From NCBI GenBank assembly GCA_963555775.3, contig CAUVWY020000005.1, positions 434,001-498,000 of the forward strand: 64,000 nt of DNA, written 5' to 3'. The notes below the pieces were generated by a model that was given only the letters and a program-made list of their open reading frames with translations, was not told where the DNA came from and ran no database searches. The stretch comes from JAJEDW01 sp963555775. GTDB lineage: Bacteria; Acidobacteriota; Terriglobia; 20CM-2-55-15. Of the stretch, positions 43,594-51,823 are shown piece after piece (position 1 is the stretch's first letter; each line of letters opens with the position of its first letter). Made by a program: the position numbers and the translations under genes.

Positions 43594-43995
43594 ATGCGGA
43601 AACGAGCGTTCCACATCGGTTGCCTTCTAGTGTCGGTCATCGTCGCACTCCCGGCGCTGGCACAAGAAGGTCACCCATTGACGGGAACCTGGTCCGGCGA
43701 CTGGGGCCCAAGCATAACCGAACGGAATCATCTAACGTTGGTGATGGAATTCGACGGGGACGAAGTGACCGGCCTGATGAATCCGGGGCCGAATTCGATC
43801 GAAGCCGACGCAATCGCGCTGGACGTCACAAACTGGACCGTGCGGATTGAGGCCAGCGGCCAGGACGATGGGGGCAATGCCGTCAGTATCACGGCCGAAG
43901 GTCAGTTGGAAAACCTGGAATCCTACCATCGCACTCTTGAAGGCACCTGGCGTGAGGGCGGGATCGAAGGCGATTTCCTGCTGACCCGCGACTAG
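43594..43995 (+). CDS. secreted small protein, lipocalin-like
   Basis: 133 residues with a signal peptide ending LPALAQ and an AGGAGAAG site. The mature part (LTGTWSGDWGPS, LTLVMEFDGDEVTGLMNPG, LEGTWREGGIEGDFLLTRD) has the GTW...G pattern of small beta-barrel proteins. The TAG stop is contained in the first CTAG of a MITE. Confidence 0.65.
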   Translation: MRKRAFHIGCLLVSVIVALPALAQEGHPLTGTWSGDWGPSITERNHLTLVMEFDGDEVTGLMNPGPNSIEADAIALDVTNWTVRIEASGQDDGGNAVSITAEGQLENLESYHRTLEGTWREGGIEGDFLLTRD

Positions 43996-44121
43996 CAGCC
44001 TGTCGGACTTTCGGCGTAAGTCCTTTGTTTTCAACAACGGCCCTTTTTAGCCCGAAACGGTAAACACAGTCATATGAATGACTTAGGTTTTTGATTCGGT
44101 GTTAGTCCGACAGGCTGCTAG
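43992..44121. mobile_element. 130-bp CTAG-ended MITE, copy 2
   Basis: It is identical over its whole length with 20524-20653 and has the same 18-bp perfect terminal repeats. It lies between two secreted-protein genes and ends 25 nt before the ATG of the next. Confidence 0.85.
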
Positions 44122-44146
44122 TTCAAACTATCCGATTATGTGGCAT

Positions 44147-45289
44147 ATGACGACTTCACCGAAAAAGATGAAATATACCGCGCTGCGTATGGCGGTGATC
44201 GCCGCTCTCGCACTGGGAGTCGTAACGACCCCCGGGATCGCGCATCATTCGCACACGGCCACCTACGACGATTCGCAGGGGATCACGCTGGAAGGCCCGG
44301 TAACCAGAATCGACTGGGTTAACCCCCACGCCTACATCTTCATCGACGTCGAGGACAGCAACGGAAACGTCGTCAACTGGGCCCTCGAATTCGGAAACAT
44401 CCTCGACCTGGAACAGGCCGGATGGAGCGACGACACGATTGGGCTCGGCGATGTCGTGCGGGTCGAAGCGTCGCCGGCCCGAGGGACCGGCGCTCTGGGC
44501 TTCGCCAATTCGGTGGTTGCGGCCGATAACGGCAATGCGGTCTTCACTGCCCCGGCCGATGTACCTGTCGCCGCGGGGGTGCCGGCGCCACGCTGGCCGG
44601 ACGGGCAGATACGGCTCGGCCCCGAACCGGGCGAAACGGGCTATTGGGGAGCGGCCAGTGTCCCCGGATTGGTCGAAGACACCGGCGCCGAGATCCCGAT
44701 GAACGACGACGCGATTCTGCTCGACCTTGCGGATGCCGACCGCGTGGCGCCGTTCCATCCCTGGGCGAAGGCACTCTACGAACGCCGGCAACGCCGTCTG
44801 TTGGCCGACGACCCGTTGACGCAATGTCTGCCGCCGGGAGGCCCCCGGCAGTTCCACACGCCGTACGGAATACAGTTTATCGAACAGCGGGAGATCGACC
44901 GGATCCTGGTGCTGCTTGGAGGCGGGAACCGAAACTGGCACTCCATCCAGACCGACGGACGCCCTGTTGTTCAGCCGGCGACGGTGGTACCGACGTACTA
45001 CGGTACGGCCGTGGGGCGATGGGAGGGCGACACGCTGGTCGTCGAGTCCGTCGGTTTCAACGAACGTTTCTGGTTTACCCGTGGCGGGTTGCCGCACTCC
45101 GAAGTGCTGCGACTGACCGAACGCTTCACGCGCACGGACTACATGACATTGGAATACGAAGTTACAGTCGACGATCCACGAGCCTATACGCGGCCCTGGA
45201 CGGGTGGTTGGACGATCCAGTGGGTTCCGGATCGGGAAATTCAGGAATATTTCTGCGAGGAAAAGGCGGAAGATACTTTCGTCCGCTAG
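44147..45289 (+). CDS. fusion of DUF6152 and GRWEGDTLVV-family domains, secreted
   Basis: 380 residues. After a signal peptide ending TPGIA comes a DUF6152 domain starting His-His-Ser-His (V-N-P-H-A-Y-I-F-I, Q-A-G-W-S-D-D). From about 145 on comes the second family (PRWPDGQIRLG, CLPPGGPRQFHTP, GRWEGDTLVVESVGFNERFWF, EYFCEEK). In other places of this window the two are separate neighbouring genes, so this is a natural fusion. Another ATG at 44168 is possible. It heads a co-directional group up to 48.96 kb. Confidence 0.78.
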   Translation: MTTSPKKMKYTALRMAVIAALALGVVTTPGIAHHSHTATYDDSQGITLEGPVTRIDWVNPHAYIFIDVEDSNGNVVNWALEFGNILDLEQAGWSDDTIGLGDVVRVEASPARGTGALGFANSVVAADNGNAVFTAPADVPVAAGVPAPRWPDGQIRLGPEPGETGYWGAASVPGLVEDTGAEIPMNDDAILLDLADADRVAPFHPWAKALYERRQRRLLADDPLTQCLPPGGPRQFHTPYGIQFIEQREIDRILVLLGGGNRNWHSIQTDGRPVVQPATVVPTYYGTAVGRWEGDTLVVESVGFNERFWFTRGGLPHSEVLRLTERFTRTDYMTLEYEVTVDDPRAYTRPWTGGWTIQWVPDREIQEYFCEEKAEDTFVR

Positions 45290-45299
45290 GAGAAGAACG

Positions 45300-45695
45300 A
45301 TGAAAAAGTACACGTTGAGCCTGATGGCATTCGGTTTGGCGCTGGCTGCGCTGATCGTGGTCCCGGCATGGGCGCACCACGCCTTCGAGGTGGATTTCGA
45401 CTCCGGCAACACGGCAGATCTTGCAGGTATCGTCACCAAGGTCGATTGGGTGAATCCCCACGCTTTCGTCTTCATCAACACTGAAGACGAGAACGGCGAA
45501 ACGGCCAACTACTCGATCGAATTGGGACCGCCCTATGCGCTCGTGCGGGGTGGTTGGCAGCGTCAGACCGTCAAGATCGGCGATCCGATCACGATGGAAA
45601 ACGTTTCGCTTGCGCGGGACGGCAGCGACAGGGCCGGAGCGACGCGTCAGTCCGCACTGGTGCTGGCCGACGGTCAGCGAATGGTATTGCGGTAA
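45300..45695 (+). CDS. DUF6152 exported protein, copy 4
   Basis: 131 residues; AGGAGAAGAACG directly precedes the ATG. The signal ends VPAWA, leaving His-His-Ala-Phe. The conserved V-D-W-V-N-P-H-A-F-V-F-I and R-G-G-W-Q-R motifs are present. It is 10 nt after the fusion gene and 29 nt before the next secreted protein, so probably in one operon. Confidence 0.82.
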   Translation: MKKYTLSLMAFGLALAALIVVPAWAHHAFEVDFDSGNTADLAGIVTKVDWVNPHAFVFINTEDENGETANYSIELGPPYALVRGGWQRQTVKIGDPITMENVSLARDGSDRAGATRQSALVLADGQRMVLR

Positions 45696-45724
45696 CCGCA
45701 CTGCGCCGCCAAGGAGATTCTTGA

Positions 45725-46492
45725 ATGCCGCGTTCGATATCGCCTTCATCATTGAACTCGCCGTTAGTGGCGAAACTGTTCGGGATTGCGCTATCTCTCG
45801 CAGTCCTGTTTGCCCTGTGCCTGCCATCGTACGGACAGGACGCCACGCCGCGCTGGCCGGACGGCCACCCGAATCTCGGGTCGTCACCGGGCAATACCGG
45901 CTACTTTGAGATTCGCCCCGGTGGCGGGGGAGGCATCGGCTACCCGAGCGCCGAAGACCTGCCCTTGCGTCCGTGGGCCAGGGCCCTGATGGAGTATCGG
46001 GGTTCCCTGTCGGGAGTTTATCCCCCTGGAGTCAACTGCAAACCCACCGGTGGGCCGGGCTTCTTCAATTCGCCCGGTTTTGAAATCGTCGAAGTTCCCG
46101 AACTCGAGAAACTGTTCATCGTGAACATCGCGGGACCTCACTCCTGGCGGGTTGTCTATATGGATGGCCGCGAACATCCCGAAGATCTTCGTCCCACCTA
46201 CCTGGGACATTCCATCGGACGATGGGAAGGCGACACGCTGATCATCGACACGGTGGGCTTCAACGAAAAACTCTGGATGCGGGGACAGGCGCCCACCACA
46301 AATCAACTCCACTTGACCGAGAGGATTACGCGGCCCAACCTGCAAACGATCAACTACGAGGTCACCTTCGACGATCCCGGCACACTGACCGAGCCCTACA
46401 CCGGCGGCTGGGAGATCAATTTGGAAACCAATTCGTCGTGGATCGAAGGCGGTGAAGCTTTCGAATACATCTGTCAGGATTCACGCCTGTAA
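45725..46492 (+). CDS. secreted protein, GRWEGDTLVV family, copy 3
   Basis: 255 residues with a signal peptide ending PSYGQ. Family motifs: CKPTGGPG, YMDGREHP, GHSIGRWEGDTLIIDTVGFNEKLWM, YICQDS at the end. The two Cys of the family are kept. It follows a DUF6152 gene as in the other pairs. Confidence 0.75.
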   Translation: MPRSISPSSLNSPLVAKLFGIALSLAVLFALCLPSYGQDATPRWPDGHPNLGSSPGNTGYFEIRPGGGGGIGYPSAEDLPLRPWARALMEYRGSLSGVYPPGVNCKPTGGPGFFNSPGFEIVEVPELEKLFIVNIAGPHSWRVVYMDGREHPEDLRPTYLGHSIGRWEGDTLIIDTVGFNEKLWMRGQAPTTNQLHLTERITRPNLQTINYEVTFDDPGTLTEPYTGGWEINLETNSSWIEGGEAFEYICQDSRL

Positions 46493-46501
46493 GTTGGCGG
46501 G

Positions 46502-48964
46502 TTGAGAGTCGCAATACTGATCCTGGCGCTGTGGGCGGCGCCCTTGTCCGCGCGGCAAGCCCCCTCCGAGTCGGAAAACCCTCTCGCAAATCTCAAGGGA
46601 GAAGTGGATCGGGTTCTCGCCGCGGCCGGATTCGCGTTTACCGCCGAGCAAGAGAATTCGATCGTCCTGATGATGGAAGATCGACGGCGCGCCTCCGAGG
46701 AACTCTTCGGGGCGCTTATGGACTTCCGCGCCGGGCCCACACAAGGTCAGGAAAACGACCGCCTGAGATCGGCTATCGAGTGGATGCAGGGCGAATTCGT
46801 CTTACGTCTGGACGACTACCTCACCGCGGAACAGAGCGCCGCATGGAACGATTTCGTGGGTGGCGGCGGGCTCGACGCGCTTGGAATCGAGGAGTCCGGA
46901 GCGATCCGGCAAGAGGGCGAGCAGACCCAATACGTCCGCATCCACAGTAACGCTTACACCGCCGAGGACGACGACTACCGATTCGGGCAGAGCGGCAACG
47001 GCGCTCCCGGCCCCGAAGTCGTCGAAAGGGGCGGAGCGGGGGCGTTCCACGGCAACGTCCAGTTTCTGATCAAGGACGACGCGCTGAACGCCCGCAACCC
47101 GTTCGCACCGAACAAACCGCCCTATCAGGAACGCCAGCTACGCGTGGACATGAGCGGACCGCTCATTCCCGGGCGGCTGACTACCGGTTTCGGTTTCGGC
47201 CAGGACGAGGCCGAGAACATCGACACGGTTCACGCCACGCTTCCCGACGGCCTGTTCGAACTGGGCATCGCTCGACCGACGACGAATCGCTTCTATGAAG
47301 CCCGTAACACTCTGCGGCTGTCGGACGCGCATTCGCTGGACCTGAACCTCGCCTATCGGACCGATGAAAGCAGCAACCAGGGAATTGGGCTTTTCACGCT
47401 TCCCGAGCGGGCATTCAGTGCTGAAGGCAACGATTGGGATATCGAGGTTCGTCAGTTCTCGACATTGTCGTCACAGAGCATCTACGAAACCCGGTTCGCC
47501 GTCACCAGCAGCCGGCAGGCGACGACACCCCTTACCGAGGGTGTCCAGATTCAGGTGCTGGACGCGTTTGTGCGGGGCGGCGCCCAGAACCGTTCCGAAG
47601 TGACCGGCCGAAACTATCAGTTCGGCAACATGTTTACACGCGTCGGTGAGTCGTGGACCCTGAAAGCTGGCGTAGAGGGCGTATACCAGACCAACCATTC
47701 GGTGTCCGAAGCCAACTTCGGGGGGGCGTTCACGTTCTCGAGCCTGGAGTCCTTCGTCGCTGGATCTCCGATCAACTACCGCCAGACGTTGGGTAATCCC
47801 CTGCTCGAAGCGAACCAGTTGGAGGTGGCCTTCTTTGCCCAGAACGACATTGCACTGACGCCCCAGGCCACACTGATGCTGGGTGTGCGCTACGAGAGGC
47901 AGGCCAACTTGGGCGACTCCAACAACATCGATCCCCGGATCGGATTCGCATATGCGCTCGGACCCAACACCGTAATTCGCGGCGGCGCTGCGCTCTTCCA
48001 CCAGCGGGTTCCGGTCGGCGTCTTCATCGATCAGCAGCGATTCGACGGAACGCGGCAGTTCGAGATCGTGATCGACAATCCGTCGTTCCCCAATCCCTTC
48101 GAGGCGGGGACGGTCCGCGAAACGTTGCCATCGGTCTACATCAGCGATCCGGACGTCACTGCCCCATACGATGCGGTCACCGGCGTCCAGTTCGAGCGGA
48201 CGTTCCTGAGCAACCTGTTCGTCAGCGCTTCGTACAACATCACCAAATACATCCACCGCCATCGCAGGCGGGATGTCAACGCTCCGTTGCCTGCGTGTAC
48301 GGCCGCTCTTGGAGACGGCCCCACCCGTGACGAGATTCAACTTTGCCGTCCGGACCCGAACCGTGGAAACATCCTGAACCTCGAATCGACTGCCGGCGAA
48401 CTGGAACAATACGTCCGGCTGAACTACAGGCAGCGATTCAGTATCTTCAATGTCAACGCCGAATACACCTGGGAACATATTCGTGCGTCGTCCCGCCCGA
48501 ACAATCCGGCCGTTCCGGTCGACAACTACAACCTGAGGGCCGACTGGGGGCTGATCGCATCGCCGATTCACTACCTGGACGTCACCGCCAACGCGCGGTT
48601 GCCCCTGGGTCTTTTTCTGACAACCGTGGTGAGCGCAAACAGTGGACGCCGTTGGACGATTTCGACCGGACGGGACGACAACCGCGACACGCGAGCGACC
48701 GACCGACCCCCCGGCGTCAAGCGCGGAAGCGAGGACGCGCCCAACTCGGTGACCACCGACTTCAACATATCCAAGGCGTTCTTCCTGGGAGGCGGCAGCG
48801 GCGGTTCCGGAACCAACCTGAATGTCTTTGCCAACATGACCAACGCTTTCAACCGCACCAACCTGGGTCCGCCCTCCGGCGTTCTAACGTCGCCGAACTT
48901 CGGCCGGTCGACCAGTGCAATGAACCCGAGAGAGATCGAAGCCGGCTTGCGGTTTCAGTTTTGA
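46502..48964 (+). CDS. outer-membrane barrel of Oar/TonB-receptor type without plug
   Basis: 820 residues from a TTG start. After the signal a helical part (25-115) includes LTAEQSAAWNDF, like the L-T-x-x-Q repeats of Spy/CpxP-type periplasmic proteins. The barrel begins with GAGAFHGNVQFLIKDDALNARNPF, the Oar-type motif, and ends in a C-terminal Phe (GLRFQF), a BAM signal. No TonB box or plug domain is visible, so it is either a passive barrel or relies on a partner. It is 9 nt after the preceding gene. Confidence 0.75.
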   Translation: MRVAILILALWAAPLSARQAPSESENPLANLKGEVDRVLAAAGFAFTAEQENSIVLMMEDRRRASEELFGALMDFRAGPTQGQENDRLRSAIEWMQGEFVLRLDDYLTAEQSAAWNDFVGGGGLDALGIEESGAIRQEGEQTQYVRIHSNAYTAEDDDYRFGQSGNGAPGPEVVERGGAGAFHGNVQFLIKDDALNARNPFAPNKPPYQERQLRVDMSGPLIPGRLTTGFGFGQDEAENIDTVHATLPDGLFELGIARPTTNRFYEARNTLRLSDAHSLDLNLAYRTDESSNQGIGLFTLPERAFSAEGNDWDIEVRQFSTLSSQSIYETRFAVTSSRQATTPLTEGVQIQVLDAFVRGGAQNRSEVTGRNYQFGNMFTRVGESWTLKAGVEGVYQTNHSVSEANFGGAFTFSSLESFVAGSPINYRQTLGNPLLEANQLEVAFFAQNDIALTPQATLMLGVRYERQANLGDSNNIDPRIGFAYALGPNTVIRGGAALFHQRVPVGVFIDQQRFDGTRQFEIVIDNPSFPNPFEAGTVRETLPSVYISDPDVTAPYDAVTGVQFERTFLSNLFVSASYNITKYIHRHRRRDVNAPLPACTAALGDGPTRDEIQLCRPDPNRGNILNLESTAGELEQYVRLNYRQRFSIFNVNAEYTWEHIRASSRPNNPAVPVDNYNLRADWGLIASPIHYLDVTANARLPLGLFLTTVVSANSGRRWTISTGRDDNRDTRATDRPPGVKRGSEDAPNSVTTDFNISKAFFLGGGSGGSGTNLNVFANMTNAFNRTNLGPPSGVLTSPNFGRSTSAMNPREIEAGLRFQF

Positions 48965-48990
48965 TCCGGCGCCGACGGGCGGAATTCCGA

Positions 48991-49206
48991 CCCCTCCCAC
49001 TGTAGGTGCAGTCTATGACTGCACGATCCCACTGTGCGGTCTATGACCGCACGATCTACGGACTTGATTCGCAAGATCCTTTCGGACTTGATTCGGGCGG
49101 TCATAGACCGCTACATGCTCAATATTCAGGGATTCGGGCGCCCCGCTCCCACTCCGACTCCCACTCCCAATCCGTTTCCCACTGTAGGTGCAGTCTATGA
49201 CTGCAC
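48991..49206. repeat. cluster of four REP palindromes (BIME-like)
   Basis: GTGCAGTCTATGACTGCAC (49006-49024), GTGCGGTCTATGACCGCAC (49034-49052), GCGGTCATAGACCGC (49097-49111) and GTGCAGTCTATGACTGCAC again (49188-49206). A degenerate CTCCCA tandem (49144-49180) precedes the last. They lie between two plus-strand genes and could end the barrel transcript. Confidence 0.75.
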
Positions 49207-49269
49207 GTTCTTGATCCCCATCGAGCTTAACCCGCACGAATCCCCCGCAGCCTCTGATACGATGAGAGG

Positions 49270-49569
49270 ATGAGGCCGTCAGATCGAGAAGCAAATTCCG
49301 TGGACAACCTGTCGTTCACCATCCATCTGTTTCGTGAAGGCGACAGCTATGTCGCTTATGTTCCCGACCTTGACCTTTCAAGCTGCGGCGAGACGCTCGA
49401 AAAAGCCCGAGCCAACATTCGCGATGCCGTTCGAGGCTTCCTGGAAGTGTCAGAGGACAAAGGTACGCTTGGAGAGATTTTGGCAGAGGCGGGCTACCAA
49501 CAGGAAAACGGCGGCAAATGGCAGGGGCCGGAGTTCGTGTCCCTCGATCGACTGACCATGAGCCTCTGA
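49270..49569 (+). CDS. HicB-type antitoxin
   Basis: 99 residues. The partial RNase-H-like fold is seen as IHLFREGDSYVAYVPDLDLSSCGETLEKARANIRDAV, the hallmark of HicB. No extra DNA-binding domain is present. It precedes a broken HicA, antitoxin first, which is the less common gene order. Confidence 0.86.
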   Translation: MRPSDREANSVDNLSFTIHLFREGDSYVAYVPDLDLSSCGETLEKARANIRDAVRGFLEVSEDKGTLGEILAEAGYQQENGGKWQGPEFVSLDRLTMSL

Positions 49570-49573
49570 TCTC

Positions 49574-49972
49574 GTGCCAGCGATCAAGCCCGTCCCATAT
49601 CAGACGCTGGCCAAGATTTTCGAGAGTGAAGGCTTTACCCTCCACCGCCAGCGCGGTGACCATCTGATCTACAGCAAACCCGAGGTTAAGAGGCCGCTAG
49701 TCATCCCGATGTATTCTGCCGTTCCCGTGTTTATCATCAAGCCCGCCTGTCTCACGGGTTTTCGTCGCGAAGAGTCGGAGACGCCGTCAGAGCAAGGCGC
49801 GCGCCCGGAGGGCACCGGAGGCGTACTTTCTACTGCCGCACCAAGGTGCGCGATGACAGTACGTCGAGGAGCCCGACCGCGCTTGATCCGGCGCGAGGGA
49901 CGCGCCGCTACGCGCCCGGCGCGAGGAACGCGCCGTAGAACGCAGCACTGGCGGATGGATCCGGCGCTGTAG
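49574..49972 (+). pseudogene. HicA-type toxin with foreign C-terminus
   Basis: Residues 1-56 are HicA: PVPYQTLAKIFESEGF, RQRGDHLIY with the catalytic His30, and VPVFIIK. From 49742 the normal end (about 20 residues) is replaced by PACLTGFRREES and an Arg-rich run that is translated from a dispersed repeat. The 132-codon frame is therefore a chimera. The dsRNA-binding core with its His remains, so some activity cannot be excluded. Confidence 0.75.
49756..49800 (+). repeat. dispersed repeat, copy B
   Basis: Nearly the same as 18095-18140. It is the sequence that overwrote the end of hicA. A second shared block lies at 49961-49990. 49973-50190 has no gene. Confidence 0.55.
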
Positions 49973-50190
49973 CAGACAACTCGTGAGACATGCGGGCCAG
50001 AACCTGCTCCGTACCGCAGGCATGGCACGGGAACGGTATTTTTCTTTGCTTTGAAAAGTCCTGACAACGGATCTGACGGATCTTCCTACAGCACGCAAGA
50101 GAGCGGCGCTCACCCTGTCGAGCTCGTAAGATACGAGAATTAATCCGTACAGGATTCGGATGGATGCGAGTGGAGCGAGCAGCGCGATAG

Positions 50191-50452
50191 AGTTCCACGA
50201 GCGAATCATCCGGGCGGGCGGTTCTCCGCTATTCGCACTGCACCACGCGATCGCATCGAGGTTCCCATAGCGATCCCCGGTCGTCCCCGCCCGCGCGTCA
50301 TTCCACGAAACCGTTTCCACCGGACATTGCCCGCAGCCGGAGAACTCCGGTGGGTTCGTTCCCGTCACCCCCTGCCATTCCGCCTGCGTCACCTCGTGAT
50401 TGCCCAGCCAGAACCCCGGGCTGATCCGCACGTTCTTGATTCGGGCGGTCAT
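50191..50452 (-). pseudogene. FGE-sulfatase (SUMF1-type) remnant with internal deletion
   Basis: The frame reads FWLGNHEVTQAEWQGVTGTNPPEF, CPVETVSWNDA, then at once RAGTTGDRYGNLDAIAW. In complete proteins the Y-R-L-P-T-E-A-E-W-E-Y segment stands between, so about 75 bp are deleted in frame. The first residues MTARIKNV come from the adjoining REP-type repeat, and the C-terminal half is missing. Confidence 0.72.
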
Positions 50453-50510
50453 AGACAGTCGCTACAGTTCGGATTGCAGGCACCCACTCCCACTGTAGGT
50501 CCCGATTTCT
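50432..50510. repeat. REP-linker repeat
   Basis: TTGATTCGGGCGGTCATAGA, then GTTCGGATTGCAGGCACCCA and CTCCCACTGTAGGT, in the order seen at 30273-30337. The second palindrome is cut short. Confidence 0.6.
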
Positions 50511-50618
50511 TCACCTTCCGGCGATCGCCAACAGCCTCCCAGGCGGCCCTTGGCAAAACCCTGCCGTTCTTGCCTGCAATCCGACCCTGTGTTAGAAGTT
50601 TCGACGGGAGGAATTGTC

Positions 50619-51017
50619 GTGAAAATCACTGTTGCCGCCCTGATTGCGGGCTTGCTTGTGCCCACCATCGGGTTGGAGTCAGCCGCACACCATTCGTTCG
50701 CCGCGCAATACAACTCCGACGATCCGGTAGAGTTCGACGGGGTCATCACGCGCGTGGAGTGGAAGAATCCCCACGCCCATTTCTATGTCGATGTGAGCGG
50801 CCCCGACGGCACAGTCGAAAATTGGGATATGGAGTTGGCCAGTCCAAACATGCTGGTGCGGAATGGCTGGAAGCGCGATCTGTTGAAGCAAGGCGATCGG
50901 ATCCACGTCACTGGATCGCGCGCGAACGATGGCACCAACACGGCCGCCACTGCCCTGATCACGCTGCCCGACGGAAACCAACTGACGTTTATTTCCAACC
51001 CCAATGCGGACCGCTGA
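50619..51017 (+). CDS. DUF6152 exported protein, copy 5
   Basis: 132 residues from the GTG at 50619, which follows GGGAGGAA. The signal ends LESAA, leaving His-His-Ser-Phe. Core motifs V-E-W-K-N-P-H-A-H-F-Y-V and R-N-G-W-K-R-D are present. It is 4 nt before the next gene, so the two are coupled. Confidence 0.82.
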   Translation: MKITVAALIAGLLVPTIGLESAAHHSFAAQYNSDDPVEFDGVITRVEWKNPHAHFYVDVSGPDGTVENWDMELASPNMLVRNGWKRDLLKQGDRIHVTGSRANDGTNTAATALITLPDGNQLTFISNPNADR

Positions 51018-51021
51018 CGCC

Positions 51022-51801
51022 ATGAAGAAACACCGGCAGTTCCTGTACGCAATCGGCATTGCCGCGCTGGCCATTTTGGTGGCGGCAACCCCGATTGAGG
51101 CCCAACGCGGCCGCGGCGGACGTGGTGCACCCCAGACTCCATCGGCGCCCGCGCCGCGCCTTCCAGACGGAACGCCCGATTTTGCAGGCCTGTGGCAGGG
51201 CGGCGGCACCAACAACGGGGACATCTCTCGCGCACTCAAGCCGGGCGAAGAACTCATCATGTTGCCTTGGGCCGAAGAGCACATGACTACGTTGAGATCC
51301 CAGAACGACCCGCAGGCCAACTGCCTGCCTTCAGGTGTGCCTCGAGGGGCGCCCTATCCCTGGCGGATGCTGCAGACGCCGACACATGAACCGGCGACGC
51401 ACATCTTTATCGTGTACGAGGGCAACATACACAGCTACCGGCAGATCTTCATGGATGGCCGGGATCATCCCGACGATCCGGACCCCACCTGGTACGGGCA
51501 CTCGATCGGCCGTTGGGACGGAGACACGCTGGTGGTCGACTCGGTGGGTTTCAACGATCGGTTCTGGTTCGACTATCTGGGGCACACGCATACGGAACAA
51601 CTCCACATCGTGGAACGGTACACGCGAACCGACATGGACAACATGACGATCGAAGTCATGATCGACGACCCCGGAGCTTACGAAAAGCCATTCACTGTCG
51701 CCGGTACCGCCCGAATCCAGGAAGGGGAAATTCTGGAGTACATCTGTAACGAATACAATATCGACCTCGAGCATATCGACGCTCCGGCACAACTCCCATA
51801 G
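51022..51801 (+). CDS. secreted protein, GRWDGDTLVV family, copy 4
   Basis: 259 residues from the ATG at 51022; an ATG 18 nt upstream overlaps the previous gene. Signal peptide ends PIEAQ. Motifs: CLPSGVPR, IFMDGRDHP, GHSIGRWDGDTLVVDSVGFNDRFWF, EYICNEYN. It is closest to copy 1 in layout and also paired with a DUF6152 gene. Confidence 0.77.
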   Translation: MKKHRQFLYAIGIAALAILVAATPIEAQRGRGGRGAPQTPSAPAPRLPDGTPDFAGLWQGGGTNNGDISRALKPGEELIMLPWAEEHMTTLRSQNDPQANCLPSGVPRGAPYPWRMLQTPTHEPATHIFIVYEGNIHSYRQIFMDGRDHPDDPDPTWYGHSIGRWDGDTLVVDSVGFNDRFWFDYLGHTHTEQLHIVERYTRTDMDNMTIEVMIDDPGAYEKPFTVAGTARIQEGEILEYICNEYNIDLEHIDAPAQLP

Positions 51802-51823
51802 CGCTCCCACCGAAGGAGGACAA

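Noticed and set aside
47471..48571. 366-codon minus-strand open frame
   Set aside because: It is opposite the barrel gene, which has a signal peptide and a proper C-terminal Phe.
48991..49206. CRISPR array
   Set aside because: The repeats are palindromic, in both orientations and irregularly spaced, with no equal-length spacers and no cas genes. They are REP-type.
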